Assembly (NCBI RefSeq): GCF_916619195.1
Contig: NZ_CAKAKL010000002.1
Coordinates: 372,001 to 436,000 of the forward strand
DNA from: Inquilinus sp. Marseille-Q2685
GTDB taxonomy: Bacteria > Pseudomonadota > Alphaproteobacteria > DSM-16000 > Inquilinaceae
DNA: 64,000 nt
Direction of reading: 5' to 3'
Under the pieces are notes generated by a model, which saw only the letters and a program-made list of their open reading frames with translations, was not told where the DNA came from and did no database searches. The translations under genes were made by a program, and so were the position numbers. Positions 20,928 through 29,986 of this stretch are shown piece after piece; the stretch's first letter is position 1, and every line of letters starts with the position of its first letter.

Positions 20928-22049
20928 CTACCGCCCCGCCGTCAATCCAAGCGTCGCGCGCGGCACAAGCATGTAGGCCCGGCCCTCGGCGTTCATGGCG
21001 CTGGCCATATCGCCGGCGGCATGGCCCTCGCCCCAGTACAGGTCGCCGCGGATCGGGCCGCGGATGGCGCCGCCGATGTCCTGGGCCAGCACCAGCCGCC
21101 GCAGCGTCCGGTTCGGCACCGTCGGGTCGTCCTCGATGTCGAGCCAGATCGGCGTGCCCAGCGAGATGTAGTCGCGGTCGACCGCCAGGCTGCGCCCCGC
21201 CGTCAGCGGCACGTCATGGGCGCCGATCACGTCCTCGGCCGCCTTCTCGCGGAAATAGACGTAGCTCGGGTTCTGGTTCATCAGCCACTGCGCCCGGTCG
21301 GGATTGGCGATCATCCAACTGCGGATGTAGCCCATCGACATCTCGTCCAGCGTGGCGATGCCGGCATCGACCAGAACCCGGCCGACCGCCCTGTAGCGCT
21401 GGCCGTTCTGGCCGTCGAACTTCAGGCCGATGACCGTGCCGTCGTCCAGCCGCACCTTGCCGGAGCCCTGGATCTCCAGGAAGAAGGCGTCGATCGGGTC
21501 GTCGACCCAGGCGATCTCGTAGCCGCGGCCCTCCAGCGCGCCGCGGGCGATCTCGGCCCGGCTGCGGCGCCGGTCCCGATCGCTCGACGGCGTGCGGTAC
21601 AGCGGCGTCTGGTAGGCGCCGCGGCGCACCCGGCTGCCGTTCAGCTCCGGCGCGAAATAGCCGGTGAAGCGGCCGTACTGGCCGCCGTCGAAGCCGGTCA
21701 GGGCCACCGGGGTGAACCAGGTCTCGAAGAACTGCCGGGCCTGGGCCTCGTCGCGGCCGGTCAGGCGGTGGGCGGCGTCGCAGATCGGCGTCCAGTCCTC
21801 GACCGGCCCGTCGATGCCGTTGTAGTTCAGCCGCGTCCCCGGCGGCTTGGCGGCATAGACGCTGCAGGTGTTCCAGACGGCGGGCAGGGCGGCGGCGACG
21901 TCGTCCTCCCGCCAGCCCGGCAGGTGCTGGAAATCGGTGGCCATGCCGCCGGTGCCGCCGCCCTTGGGCGGCCGGGCGGGGCCGGCGCAGCCGGCCAGGA
22001 TCAGCCCAAGCAGTGCAGCCAGGGCCGCGACCCGCGAGACGGGGCGCAT
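20928..22049 (-). CDS. mltA: Membrane-bound lytic murein transglycosylase A
   Basis: Cleaves peptidoglycan with formation of 1,6-anhydromuramyl ends, at the outer membrane. The 373-residue lipoprotein begins MRPVSRVAALAALLGLILAG with lipobox LAGC at about 18-21. The MltA catalytic core contains GRFTGYFAPEL, FFLEIQGSGKVRLDDG and MSMGYIRSWM. The 3D domain ends with VLAQDIGGAIRGPIRGDLYW and the conserved Asp in AAGDMAS. Its ATG follows directly after the TAG of the small DUF4169 gene, so the two are translationally coupled. Confidence 0.95.
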   Translation of the reverse strand: MRPVSRVAALAALLGLILAGCAGPARPPKGGGTGGMATDFQHLPGWREDDVAAALPAVWNTCSVYAAKPPGTRLNYNGIDGPVEDWTPICDAAHRLTGRDEAQARQFFETWFTPVALTGFDGGQYGRFTGYFAPELNGSRVRRGAYQTPLYRTPSSDRDRRRSRAEIARGALEGRGYEIAWVDDPIDAFFLEIQGSGKVRLDDGTVIGLKFDGQNGQRYRAVGRVLVDAGIATLDEMSMGYIRSWMIANPDRAQWLMNQNPSYVYFREKAAEDVIGAHDVPLTAGRSLAVDRDYISLGTPIWLDIEDDPTVPNRTLRRLVLAQDIGGAIRGPIRGDLYWGEGHAAGDMASAMNAEGRAYMLVPRATLGLTAGR

Positions 22050-22268
22050 CTACGCGGCGCCCCCGTCCGGATCCTGGTCGTCCCCGTCATCGGGGCCGTC
22101 GATGCGATGCCCCTCGTGCCGGCGCGCTTCGCGCTCGGCCGTGTCGGCATCGCGCCGCTTCTCCGCCCCGGTGCGGCCGAAGCGGACGCGGTTCTCCTGC
22201 GCCTGCGCTTCCTTCCCGGCGCGGGCCTTCGCCTTGCGCGCCTGCCGCAGATTGATGACCTCGCCCAT
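22050..22268 (-). CDS. DUF4169 family small protein (72 aa)
   Basis: Starts MGEVINLRQARKAKARAGKE and continues with NRVRFGRTGAEKRRDADTAE, the standard DUF4169 pattern of a short, charged, mostly helical alphaproteobacterial protein of unknown function. ATG 22268 is about 10 bases from GGAGGG; the in-frame ATG at 22277 touches the ribosome-binding site. The TAG stop abuts the mltA start codon (TAGATG), so it is the first gene of a two-gene operon. Confidence 0.85.
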   Translation of the reverse strand: MGEVINLRQARKAKARAGKEAQAQENRVRFGRTGAEKRRDADTAEREARRHEGHRIDGPDDGDDQDPDGGAA

Positions 22269-22449
22269 CGTCCGCATCCCTCCGTGCCGCCGAGACTAGC
22301 CGAAACCGCGGCGGGGGATAAGGTCGCTGTGGCGCACGGCACCGGTGTTTTGTCTCATACTGATTTGTATTGTGATTCCGGTGCTCTATTTCCGATCATG
22401 CGCCCGAGTCGTGCCGCCAGTCGCAACCCCGGACGACGCCTGCAGCGCC

Positions 22450-25400
22450 GTGAAGAAACTCGCCTTCGGTCTCCTCATCCTCCTCGTCCTGCTGGTCGCC
22501 GCGGTGCTCGTGGTGCCGGGGCAGCTCGACTGGACGCCCTATCGCGGCCGCATCGCGCAGGAGATCGGCGGCCTGACCGGCCGCGCCGTGACCATCGACG
22601 GGCCGGTCTCCTTCGAGATGCTGCCGATGCCGCGCCTGGTGGCCGGCGACGTCCGCGTCGCCAGCGTGCCGGGCGCGACCGTGCCGGACCTTCTGACCGC
22701 GAACGGCGTCGACCTCCGCGTCTCCCTTCTGCCCCTGCTGCTCGGCCGCATCGAGGTGGTGGGCGTCACCTTCGATCAGCCGAGCGTGGCGCTGGAGACG
22801 CTGCCCGACGGCCGGCGCTCCTGGGACGGGCTGGGCGGCGACATCGGCCGCCGGCTCTCTTCCGTCCGCGCCGCGATCCGCCAGGGCTCGATCCTCTGGC
22901 TCGACCGCCGCAGCGGCCGCCAGGTCGAGGTCGAGGCGGCGGACCTCCGGCTGGCCGCGCCCGGCCGGGGCGGGCCGGTCTCGATCAGCGGCGCCGGCGT
23001 CGTCGCCGGCGTGCCGATGACGCTCGACCTGGCGCTGCAGCCGCGCTCGCCGCTCGGCGCCCTGCCGGTGACGGCGACGGTCGGGCTCGACGCCACCGAC
23101 GCCCGGTTCGGCGGCCTGCTGCAGCCCGATGGCGGCCTGCAGGGCGACCTCTCGGTGGTCGGCAAGGACCTCGACGCCAGCCTGGCGCGCATCGGCGTTA
23201 AGCTGCCCGCCTCCTCGTCCCGGCCCGGCGTCTTTGCCCTGCGCGCCACGGTGCAGACCAGGGCGGGGGCGGGCGACGCCGGGGCCGACCGGATCGAGCT
23301 GACCGACCTCACCGCCGACCTCGGCGACATGCGCGCCGCCGGCGGCGTGGCCGTCACCCTGGCCGCGGTGCCGCGGGTCGAGGCGACGCTCGGCTTCAAC
23401 CGCCTGGCGCTGGCCGACTGGGCCGGCGACGACGCCGATCCGGCGGCGCTGGCCGGGCGCCTGGCCGCGGCGCTGTCGCGCAAGGCGGCGCTGCCGGTCG
23501 CCGGCACGCTCGACCTGTCGGTCGCGGCGCTGGCGGTGCGCGGCGGGCTGGTGCGCGACCTGCGGCTGCAGGCGACGCTGGACCCGGCGCGGATCGGCCT
23601 GACCCGCCTGGCCTTCGGCCTGCCCGGCGGCGCCTCGGCCGCGGCCTCCGGCGCCATCCGTCTCGACGGCGACCGGCCGGCGGCGGACCAGCTCTCGGTC
23701 CAGCTCGCGGCGGACGACCTGCGCGGCGCGCTCGACTGGGTCGGCATCGACCCCGGCGCGGTCCCGGCCACGGCGCTGCGCCGCGGCCGGATCGCCGGCA
23801 CCCTCACCGGCGACATCGCCAATCTCAGGGTCGCCAGCCTCGACGCCGATCTCGACGGCAACCGGCTGACCGGCGCCCTGACCTATGTCGGCGGCGACCG
23901 GCCCGGGATCGGCGCCCGGCTGGTGCTCAGCCGCCTCGACGTCGACGCCTATCGCCCGGCCGGCGCGCCGCCGCTCGCCGGCCTGCTGCGATCAGACCCC
24001 GCGCTGCGGGACCGCCTGCTGGCGGCGCTGACCGGGGCCGACGTCAATCTCGACGCCACGGTCGACGCCGTGGCGGTCGACGGCGCCGCCTTCACCGGCC
24101 TCAGGCTCGAGGCGACGATGGCCCAGGGCACGCTGACCATCCACAGCGGCCGGGTCGAGGGGCCGGGCGGGGCGGGGCTCAGCCTGAACGGCGCCATCGG
24201 GCGGCTCGCCGGCTTCGGCGACATCGACCTGCAGGCGACGCTCGACGCCCAGGACCCGCCGGCGCTCCTGCGCGCGCTGCGCCTGCACGGGGCGGTGCCG
24301 GCGCCGTCGGCGGGCCCGCTCGAGGCCTCGCTGCGGCTGCGCGGCGACCCGGCGTCGCTGTCGGTCGACGGCACGGTCGACGCCCTCGGCGGCACGGTGG
24401 CGCTGGGCGGCAGCCTGTCCGACGCGGTGACGGCGCCGCACGCCGCGCTCAGCCTGCGCCTGACCCATCCGGACCTGCCGGGGCTGCTGCAGCGGGTCGG
24501 CGAGGGCGGCCTGGCGGCTCCCGACCTCGGCGGCGTCGACCTCTATGCCGATGCCGACTGGGCCCGCGGCCGGCTGCGCCTCGACAACCTGCAAGGCACG
24601 GTCGGCCCGGTGTCGCTGGGCGGGACGGTCGAGCTCGACGCCGGCGGCGCCCGGCCGCGCCTCGCGGTGTCGCTGCGCAGCACGGCGCTGCCGCTCGACC
24701 GGCTGCTGGCCGGGCTGGCGCCGTCCGGCGACGCCGCCGGCCAGTGGCCGGCGCGGCCCTTCGACCTGGGCGGCCTGGCCCGGGTCGACGGCAATCTCGA
24801 TCTCGACGCGGCGGCGATCTCCCTCGCCGGCTGGACCCTGGATCAGCCGGAGCTGCACGCCCGGCTCGACCAGGCCGGCCTGACGCTCGACCGGCTCTCG
24901 GCCGGCGTGGCCGGCGGCCGGCTCGGCCTGAACGGCCGGATCGACTGGCCCCAGGGCGACGGGCAGGCGCCGCGCTGGTCCGGCCATGCCGATCTGGTCG
25001 ACGCCGACCTTGCCGCCGTGCTGCGGCAATCGGCCGGCCCGCAGGGTCTGGCCGGCCGGCTCGATCTCGGCCTCGACGCCACCTCGGCCGGCAACAGCGT
25101 CGCCGGCCTGGTCTACGGGCTGGACGGCAAGGGGCTGGTGGCGGTGCGCGACGCGACGCTGGCCGGCATCGACCTCGCCGCGGCCGAACGGCTGCTGGCC
25201 GATCCGGGGCTGCCGGGCGCCTTCCTCGAAGGGCTGCGCGCCGCCTTCGCCGGCGGCAGCACCAAGGTCCCGGCGATCAACGCCACCTTCGCCATCGCCG
25301 ACGGCACTGCGGCCTCGACCGACCTGCGCCTGGTCACCGACGCGGCGATGGGCACGGGCGGCTTCACCCTCGACCTGCCGCGCTGGCGGCTCGACCTCGG

Positions 25401-25623
25401 CGTCGATGTGGCCTTTCGCGCCCATCCCGACGTGCCGGCGGTGGGGCTGCGCTTCGACGGCACCCCCTCGGCCCCGGTGCGGCGGCTGGAGACCAAGGCG
25501 CTGGAAGACTGGGCCGCCGCCCGCGCCGCCATCCGCCCGACCGAACCGGCGCCGGAAGCTCCGGCGGAGCCGGCCCCGAGCGCGCCTCCGGGTTTGCCGG
25601 CGGAGCCACCCCCGGGCCCCTGA
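22450..25623 (+). CDS. AsmA family envelope protein
   Basis: A 1057-residue protein anchored by one N-terminal helix (KKLAFGLLILLVLLVAAVLV) followed by the AsmA signature LDWTPYRGRIAQEIGGLTGR and FEMLPMPRLVAGDVRV. The rest is a very long series of beta-strand repeats ending in AsmA-like YGLDGKGLVAVRDATLAGID. Family members (AsmA, TamB, YhdP) form bridge-like periplasmic structures linked to phospholipid transport and outer-membrane assembly. The C-terminus is Pro/Ala/Glu-rich. GTG 22450 is the chosen start because the hydrophobic anchor begins there; 35 upstream residues are open but unlike the family. It is divergent from the DUF4169-mltA operon. Confidence 0.9.
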   Translation: MKKLAFGLLILLVLLVAAVLVVPGQLDWTPYRGRIAQEIGGLTGRAVTIDGPVSFEMLPMPRLVAGDVRVASVPGATVPDLLTANGVDLRVSLLPLLLGRIEVVGVTFDQPSVALETLPDGRRSWDGLGGDIGRRLSSVRAAIRQGSILWLDRRSGRQVEVEAADLRLAAPGRGGPVSISGAGVVAGVPMTLDLALQPRSPLGALPVTATVGLDATDARFGGLLQPDGGLQGDLSVVGKDLDASLARIGVKLPASSSRPGVFALRATVQTRAGAGDAGADRIELTDLTADLGDMRAAGGVAVTLAAVPRVEATLGFNRLALADWAGDDADPAALAGRLAAALSRKAALPVAGTLDLSVAALAVRGGLVRDLRLQATLDPARIGLTRLAFGLPGGASAAASGAIRLDGDRPAADQLSVQLAADDLRGALDWVGIDPGAVPATALRRGRIAGTLTGDIANLRVASLDADLDGNRLTGALTYVGGDRPGIGARLVLSRLDVDAYRPAGAPPLAGLLRSDPALRDRLLAALTGADVNLDATVDAVAVDGAAFTGLRLEATMAQGTLTIHSGRVEGPGGAGLSLNGAIGRLAGFGDIDLQATLDAQDPPALLRALRLHGAVPAPSAGPLEASLRLRGDPASLSVDGTVDALGGTVALGGSLSDAVTAPHAALSLRLTHPDLPGLLQRVGEGGLAAPDLGGVDLYADADWARGRLRLDNLQGTVGPVSLGGTVELDAGGARPRLAVSLRSTALPLDRLLAGLAPSGDAAGQWPARPFDLGGLARVDGNLDLDAAAISLAGWTLDQPELHARLDQAGLTLDRLSAGVAGGRLGLNGRIDWPQGDGQAPRWSGHADLVDADLAAVLRQSAGPQGLAGRLDLGLDATSAGNSVAGLVYGLDGKGLVAVRDATLAGIDLAAAERLLADPGLPGAFLEGLRAAFAGGSTKVPAINATFAIADGTAASTDLRLVTDAAMGTGGFTLDLPRWRLDLGVDVAFRAHPDVPAVGLRFDGTPSAPVRRLETKALEDWAAARAAIRPTEPAPEAPAEPAPSAPPGLPAEPPPGP

Positions 25624-25733
25624 GCGGACGCCGGGCCCCGTCGGGCGCCGGCCCTGCATGATCTTGCAGCTAGACGTCCGCCGGGTGATCGGCTGAGGTC
25701 TCCGCCGCAGGTGCGACCGGTCGTGGGGGCGGC

Positions 25734-26981
25734 ATGAGCATCTTCTCCATATGGCCGTATTTCGTCCTGATGGTCGCGGCCTGGCTGGTGCTGTGCGCCC
25801 CGGTCTTCCGGATCGCGGACGAGCCGCTGCGGCCCGACCGGCGGACGGCGACGCTCGACGGGCTGCGCGGCTTCCTGGCCCTGAGCGTCTTCGCCGCCCA
25901 TCTGGCTCTCACCCACCGCTACATCGAGACCGGGGCCTGGCAGCCGCTGCCGCCCGGCTTCCACACCCTGCTGGCGCAGGCCGGCGTCATGCTGTTCTTC
26001 ATGATCACCGGCTTCCTGTTCTGGGGGAAGCTGCTCGACAGCCGGGGCCGCCCAGACTGGACGGGGCTCTATATCGGCCGCGTCTTCCGCATCGGCCCGA
26101 TGTATCTCCTGGCCGTCGGGCTGATGCTCGCCATCGTCGCCTGGCGGACCGACTTCACGCTCAGGGAGCCGGCCTGGGCCGTCGCGGCCGCCGTGCTGCA
26201 CTGGCTGGCGCTCGGCCTCTCCCCGCTCCAGCCCGACGTCAACGGCTATCGGGGCACCGGGCTGGTCCTGGCGGGGGTGACCTGGACGATCTTCGTCGAA
26301 TGGCTGTTCTACGGGTCGCTGCGGCTGATGGCCGGCGCTGCCTGCGGCGCCCGGCCCCTGCGCTTCGCCGGCGGCGGCTTGCTGCTCTGCCTGGCCGTCC
26401 TGGCGGTCGCGTCCGGGGCGGCGGACACGTCCATCACCCATCCGACGCCGACGCTGCTGGTTGCCGTCCTGGCCACGATTCTCGCCGCCTTCTTCTCCGG
26501 CATGACGGCGGCCTGCCTGGTCCGGCGCGCAACCCGGCCGCGCCTGCCGGACCGGGCGGGCTCGCTGCTCGCCCTGACCTGCCTGGGCGCGCTGTTCCTG
26601 GCTTTCGGCGACATGATCGGCCCGGTCCAGATCATCCTGGCCGTGGTGTTCTTCACTCTCGTCTGCGACGGCGCCACCCTGTTCGGCCTGCTGTCGACCC
26701 GCCCGGCCCGGCGGATGAGCGCGATGAGCTACAGCCTCTATCTGATGCAGGGCCTGGCTCTCACGCTCGTCTTCGCGGTCCCGCCGGTGCGCGCCTTCGC
26801 CATGGCGGATCCGATCCAGTTCTGGCTGGTCGGCGGCCTGTGCGCTCTGCTGCTCCTGGCCGTCTCGGCCATGACCTATCGGTGGGTCGAGCAGCCGGGC
26901 ATCGCGCTGGGGCGGCGGCTGCGGTCCCGGCTGGCGTCGCCGGGGCGAAGGGGCCGGATGGCTGCGCTGCGCTCGCAGTGA
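25734..26981 (+). CDS. Acyltransferase 3 family membrane protein (OafA/YrhL-like)
   Basis: A 415-residue integral membrane protein with about ten helices. The family landmarks are LDGLRGFLALSVFAAHLALT near residue 45, the Arg in YIGRVFRIGPMYLLAVG, WTIFVEWLFYGSLRL and the C-terminal MSAMSYSLYLMQGLAL with WVEQPGIALGRRL. Such enzymes move acetyl or other acyl groups onto exopolysaccharide, O-antigen or other envelope glycans. The last residues (RMAALRSQ) and the stop codon come from a palindromic repeat that begins at about 26956, so the repeat has extended or replaced the original 3' end. Confidence 0.9.
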   Translation: MSIFSIWPYFVLMVAAWLVLCAPVFRIADEPLRPDRRTATLDGLRGFLALSVFAAHLALTHRYIETGAWQPLPPGFHTLLAQAGVMLFFMITGFLFWGKLLDSRGRPDWTGLYIGRVFRIGPMYLLAVGLMLAIVAWRTDFTLREPAWAVAAAVLHWLALGLSPLQPDVNGYRGTGLVLAGVTWTIFVEWLFYGSLRLMAGAACGARPLRFAGGGLLLCLAVLAVASGAADTSITHPTPTLLVAVLATILAAFFSGMTAACLVRRATRPRLPDRAGSLLALTCLGALFLAFGDMIGPVQIILAVVFFTLVCDGATLFGLLSTRPARRMSAMSYSLYLMQGLALTLVFAVPPVRAFAMADPIQFWLVGGLCALLLLAVSAMTYRWVEQPGIALGRRLRSRLASPGRRGRMAALRSQ

Positions 26982-27027
26982 CGGCTTGGGCTGGGCCGCC
27001 TCAGCCATCCCTACGTCATGGCGAGCG
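26956..27027. repeat. Degenerate intergenic repeat overlapping the acyltransferase stop
   Basis: GGATGGCTG (26956-26964) pairs with CAGCCATCC (27002-27010). CTCGCAGTGACGG and CGTCATGGCGAGCG on either side resemble the ends of the two-hairpin repeats at 2429 and 31298. The acyltransferase TGA lies within CAGTGACGG. It appears to be a decayed or rearranged member of the family. Confidence 0.5.
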
Positions 27028-27104
27028 CCTGCCGGGAGGCAAATGGCAAACGCAATGCCTCGGCGACGGGAGGGTGAGGGGGCGGCCGCGCGGGTCGATG
27101 CCGC

Positions 27105-27668
27105 TCAGCGCCCGATCACGCAGTTGATCCACAGCACCACGGCCTGGGACTCGGCCGAGGGGTTGGCGAAGCGGTGCGGCCGGCGGCTGGCGAAGCGGAA
27201 GCCGTCGCCGGCCGCCAGCGTCCAGCTCTCGGCGTCGACCGTCAGCGCCATCTCGCCCTCCAGCACCGTGCCGGCCTCCTCGCCGGCATGGGTGTAGAAC
27301 TCGTCGCCGGTGCTGGCGCCCGGCTCCATCGTCACCAGGAACAGGCTCAAGCCCCCGTCGCCGGCCGGGCTCAGCAGCTGCTTGGTGATGCCCGACCGCC
27401 ACAGGTTCAGCCCCGGCCGCTCCGCCCGGCGCATCACCACCGGGTCGGCGCCCTCCGCCGGCGCCGGGCCGAACAGCCCGGCCAGGCCGACGCCCAGCAC
27501 GTCGCCGATGGCGGTCAGCACCTTCAGCGAGGGCGAGGACAGGCCGCGCTCGACCTGGCTGACGAAGCCGATCGACAGGCCGGATCGGGCCGAGACCGTC
27601 TCCAGCGACAGGCCCTGGGCATGGCGCAGCGCCCGGATGCGGGCGCCCACGGTCAGGTCGATGCTCAT
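27105..27668 (-). CDS. XRE-family regulator with C-terminal cupin sensor (PuuR/SutR-like)
   Basis: A 187-residue regulator. The N-terminal helix-turn-helix is VGARIRALRHAQGLSLETVS followed by SGLSIGFVSQVERGLSSPS, the hallmark of the XRE-cupin group. Residues 110-180 are a cupin (GDEFYTHAGEEAGTVLEGEM; HRFANPSAESQAVVLWINC). Proteins of this layout commonly repress polyamine, amino-acid or amine catabolic genes and bind a small molecule in the cupin. It is divergent from an ABC transporter and oxidase operon, with two matching palindromes in the gap. The start at 27668 is chosen because the helix-turn-helix starts eight residues later. Confidence 0.92.
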   Translation of the reverse strand: MSIDLTVGARIRALRHAQGLSLETVSARSGLSIGFVSQVERGLSSPSLKVLTAIGDVLGVGLAGLFGPAPAEGADPVVMRRAERPGLNLWRSGITKQLLSPAGDGGLSLFLVTMEPGASTGDEFYTHAGEEAGTVLEGEMALTVDAESWTLAAGDGFRFASRRPHRFANPSAESQAVVLWINCVIGR

Positions 27669-27679
27669 GCGGGATCCGG

Positions 27680-27695
27680 TTTCATATAGGTGAAA
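27680..27695. promoter_or_regulatory. XRE-cupin operator copy 1, TTTCATATAGGTGAAA
   Basis: A 16-bp palindromic box with TTTCA/TGAAA arms, 12 bases upstream of the regulator start codon. It differs by one base from copy 2 at 27727. Center-to-center distance is 47 bp, close to whole helical turns. Confidence 0.7.
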
Positions 27696-27726
27696 ATCGC
27701 TTGCCAAACGCGCCCGATTATGCCGA

Positions 27727-27742
27727 TTTCATATTGGTGAAA
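27727..27742. promoter_or_regulatory. XRE-cupin operator copy 2, TTTCATATTGGTGAAA
   Basis: Second copy of the same 16-bp box, 61 bases upstream of the binding-protein gene. Two near-identical palindromes in one divergent intergenic region are strong evidence for a shared operator of the adjacent regulator. Confidence 0.7.
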
Positions 27743-27802
27743 CCACCCCGGCATGCGGACCCGGTCCGCGCCAGCCGGCAATCCACCACAGGGGGCAGGG
27801 CG

Positions 27803-28567
27803 ATGCGGATCAGGACGCTCATCCAGGCTGCGGCGGCCGTGGCGGCGCTCGCGGCGACGCCGGCGGCGGCGGAGGCGCTGAAGGTCGGGTCGACCCCGAC
27901 CGGCGTGCCCTTCACCTTCCTCGACACCAAGACCAACACCATCCAGGGCATCATGGTCGACCTGGTCGGCGCGGTCGGCAAGGAGGCCGGCTTCGAGGTG
28001 CAGATCGAGCCGATGGCGTTCTCGACGCTGATCGCCTCGCTGACCTCGAACAAGATCGACCTGATCGCGGCGGCGATGTTCATCAGCCCGAAGCGGCAGG
28101 AGGTGATCGACTTCTCCACGCCGATCTACACCTATGGCGAAGGGCTGATCGTCCCCAGGGACGACACCAAGGACTACACGACGCTGGCCGAGCTGAAGGG
28201 CCTGACGGTCGGCGCCCAGGTCGGCACCACCTTCGTCGACGCGCTGCAGAAGAGCGGCCTATTCGCCGAGGTCAAGGCCTACGACACCATCCCCGACATC
28301 CTGCGCGACGTGAATGCGGGCCGGATCGCCGCCGGCTTCGCCGACTATCCGATCCTGGCCTACAACCTGAAGGACGGGGCCATCCCCGGCGTCCGGCTGG
28401 TCGAAAGCTACCAGCCGACCTCGATCGGCTCGGTCGGCATCGGCCTGCGCAAGGGCGACCAGGCGCTGCGCGATCGGGTCGACGCGGCGCTGGCCAAGCT
28501 CAAGGCCGACGGCACCATCGACAGCATCCTGGCCAAATGGGGCGTGAAGCCGCAGGGCGCCTCCTGA
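27803..28567 (+). CDS. ABC transporter periplasmic binding protein, family 3 (polar amino acid/amine)
   Basis: A 254-residue secreted solute-binding protein: signal peptide [18 protein letters not shown] with cleavage after AAEA, then [60 protein letters not shown] and [14 protein letters not shown], the complete family 3 pattern. The ligand-contact Arg usual in glutamate or histidine binders is replaced by Lys in PKRQEV, so ligand type is uncertain. AGGGGGCAGGG precedes ATG 27803. First gene of a four-gene operon with permease, ATPase and an FAD oxidase. Confidence 0.93.
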   Translation: MRIRTLIQAAAAVAALAATPAAAEALKVGSTPTGVPFTFLDTKTNTIQGIMVDLVGAVGKEAGFEVQIEPMAFSTLIASLTSNKIDLIAAAMFISPKRQEVIDFSTPIYTYGEGLIVPRDDTKDYTTLAELKGLTVGAQVGTTFVDALQKSGLFAEVKAYDTIPDILRDVNAGRIAAGFADYPILAYNLKDGAIPGVRLVESYQPTSIGSVGIGLRKGDQALRDRVDAALAKLKADGTIDSILAKWGVKPQGAS

Positions 28568-28590
28568 GCCCCCACTCTGTCGAGGCCTCG

Positions 28591-29244
28591 ATGCAGAGCT
28601 TCCTCCGAGACGCCGCCGAGTTCCTGCCGATCCTGCTGCAGGGCGTCGGGCTGACGCTGATTGTGACCTTCGGCGCGCTGGTGCTGTCGACCGTGCTCGG
28701 CCTTGTCTGGGCCGTGCTGCGGGTCTCCGGCATCGGCGTGCTGTCGGGGCTCAGCGTCACCGTGGTCAACGTGATCCGCGGCATCCCGATCATCGTCCAG
28801 CTGTTCTACCTGTACTTCGTGATGCCGGATCTCGGCGTGTCGCTGACCGCACTGCAGGCCGCGATCATCGGCCTCGGCGTCGCCTATTCGGCCTATCAGG
28901 CGGAGAATTTCCGCGCCGGCATCCAGGCCATCGACCGCGGCCAGATCGAGGCGGCGCAGTCGATCGGCATGGGCTGGGGGCTGACCATGCGGCGGGTGAT
29001 CCTGCCGCAGGCGGTACGCATCGTGCTGCCGCCCTACGGCAACATCATGATCATGCTGCTGAAGGACAGCTCGCAGGCTTCGACCATCACGGTCGCGGAG
29101 CTGGCGCTGCAGGGCAAGCTGATCGCCTCCGCCTCGTTCAAGAACACCAGCGTCTTCACCCTGGTGGCGCTGATGTACCTGGCGATGAGCATCCCGCTGA
29201 TCCTCCTGGTGCGCCATTTCGAGAAGAAGGCGGGCAAGCCGTGA
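28591..29244 (+). CDS. Amino-acid/amine ABC transporter permease
   Basis: A 217-residue inner-membrane permease with five helices. The motif [20 protein letters not shown] at the N-terminus and the EAA loop [21 protein letters not shown] are those of HisMQ/GlnP-type permeases, as is [20 protein letters not shown]. There is only one permease gene, so it likely acts as a homodimer. ATG 28591 follows the binding-protein stop by 23 bases, with GAGG before it. Its stop overlaps the ATPase GTG as GTGA. Confidence 0.93.
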   Translation: MQSFLRDAAEFLPILLQGVGLTLIVTFGALVLSTVLGLVWAVLRVSGIGVLSGLSVTVVNVIRGIPIIVQLFYLYFVMPDLGVSLTALQAAIIGLGVAYSAYQAENFRAGIQAIDRGQIEAAQSIGMGWGLTMRRVILPQAVRIVLPPYGNIMIMLLKDSSQASTITVAELALQGKLIASASFKNTSVFTLVALMYLAMSIPLILLVRHFEKKAGKP

Positions 29245-29972
29245 TCGAGCTGAAGGGCGTCCGCAAGCGGTTCGGCGCGGTCGAGGTGCTGAAGGGCATC
29301 GACGCCAGCGTGGCCAAGGGCGAGGTGGTCTGCATCATCGGTCCCTCCGGCTCCGGCAAGTCGACCATCCTGCGCTGCATCAACGGGCTCGAGACCTACG
29401 AGGCCGGCGAGATCACGGTCGACGGCCGGCGGGTCGACCGCGCCGCGCGGTCGATCGTCGAGATCCGCAGCCGCGTCTCGATGGTGTTCCAGCGCTTCAA
29501 CCTGTTCCCGCACCGCACGGCGCTGGAGAACGTGATCGAAGGCCCGGTCTTCGTGAAGAAGCAGCCGCGGGAAGAGGCGGCGGAGCGCGGCCGGGCGCTG
29601 CTGGCCCGGGTCGGCCTGGCCGACAAGGCCGAGGCGCGGCCGGCGCAGCTGTCCGGCGGGCAGCAGCAGCGCGTCGCCATCGCCCGGGCGCTGGCGATGC
29701 AGCCGCAGGCGATCCTGTTCGACGAGCCGACCTCGGCCCTCGACCCCGAGCTGGTGGGCGAGGTGCTGGCGGTGATGCGCGGCCTGGCCGAGGACGGCAT
29801 GACCATGGTCGTCGTCACCCACGAGATGGGCTTCGCTCGCGAGGTCGCCGACCGGGTGCTGTTCATCGACGGCGGCGTGATCGTGGAGCAGGGGCCGGCC
29901 AAATCCGTGCTGACCCAGCCCAGCCATCCGCGCACCCAGGACTTCCTGCGCCGGGTGCTCCACCCGCTCTGA
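29241..29972 (+). CDS. Amino-acid/amine ABC transporter ATPase (GlnQ/HisP type)
   Basis: A 243-residue cytoplasmic ATPase. Walker [17 protein letters not shown]-loop [10 protein letters not shown], signature [19 protein letters not shown], Walker [15 protein letters not shown] and H-loop [17 protein letters not shown] are all present. The FNLFPH and EMGFAREVA forms are specific to the polar amino-acid family. The GTG start at 29241 overlaps the permease stop, giving tight coupling. Confidence 0.95.
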   Translation: MIELKGVRKRFGAVEVLKGIDASVAKGEVVCIIGPSGSGKSTILRCINGLETYEAGEITVDGRRVDRAARSIVEIRSRVSMVFQRFNLFPHRTALENVIEGPVFVKKQPREEAAERGRALLARVGLADKAEARPAQLSGGQQQRVAIARALAMQPQAILFDEPTSALDPELVGEVLAVMRGLAEDGMTMVVVTHEMGFAREVADRVLFIDGGVIVEQGPAKSVLTQPSHPRTQDFLRRVLHPL

Positions 29973-29986
29973 CCTCGAGGCGAGAC

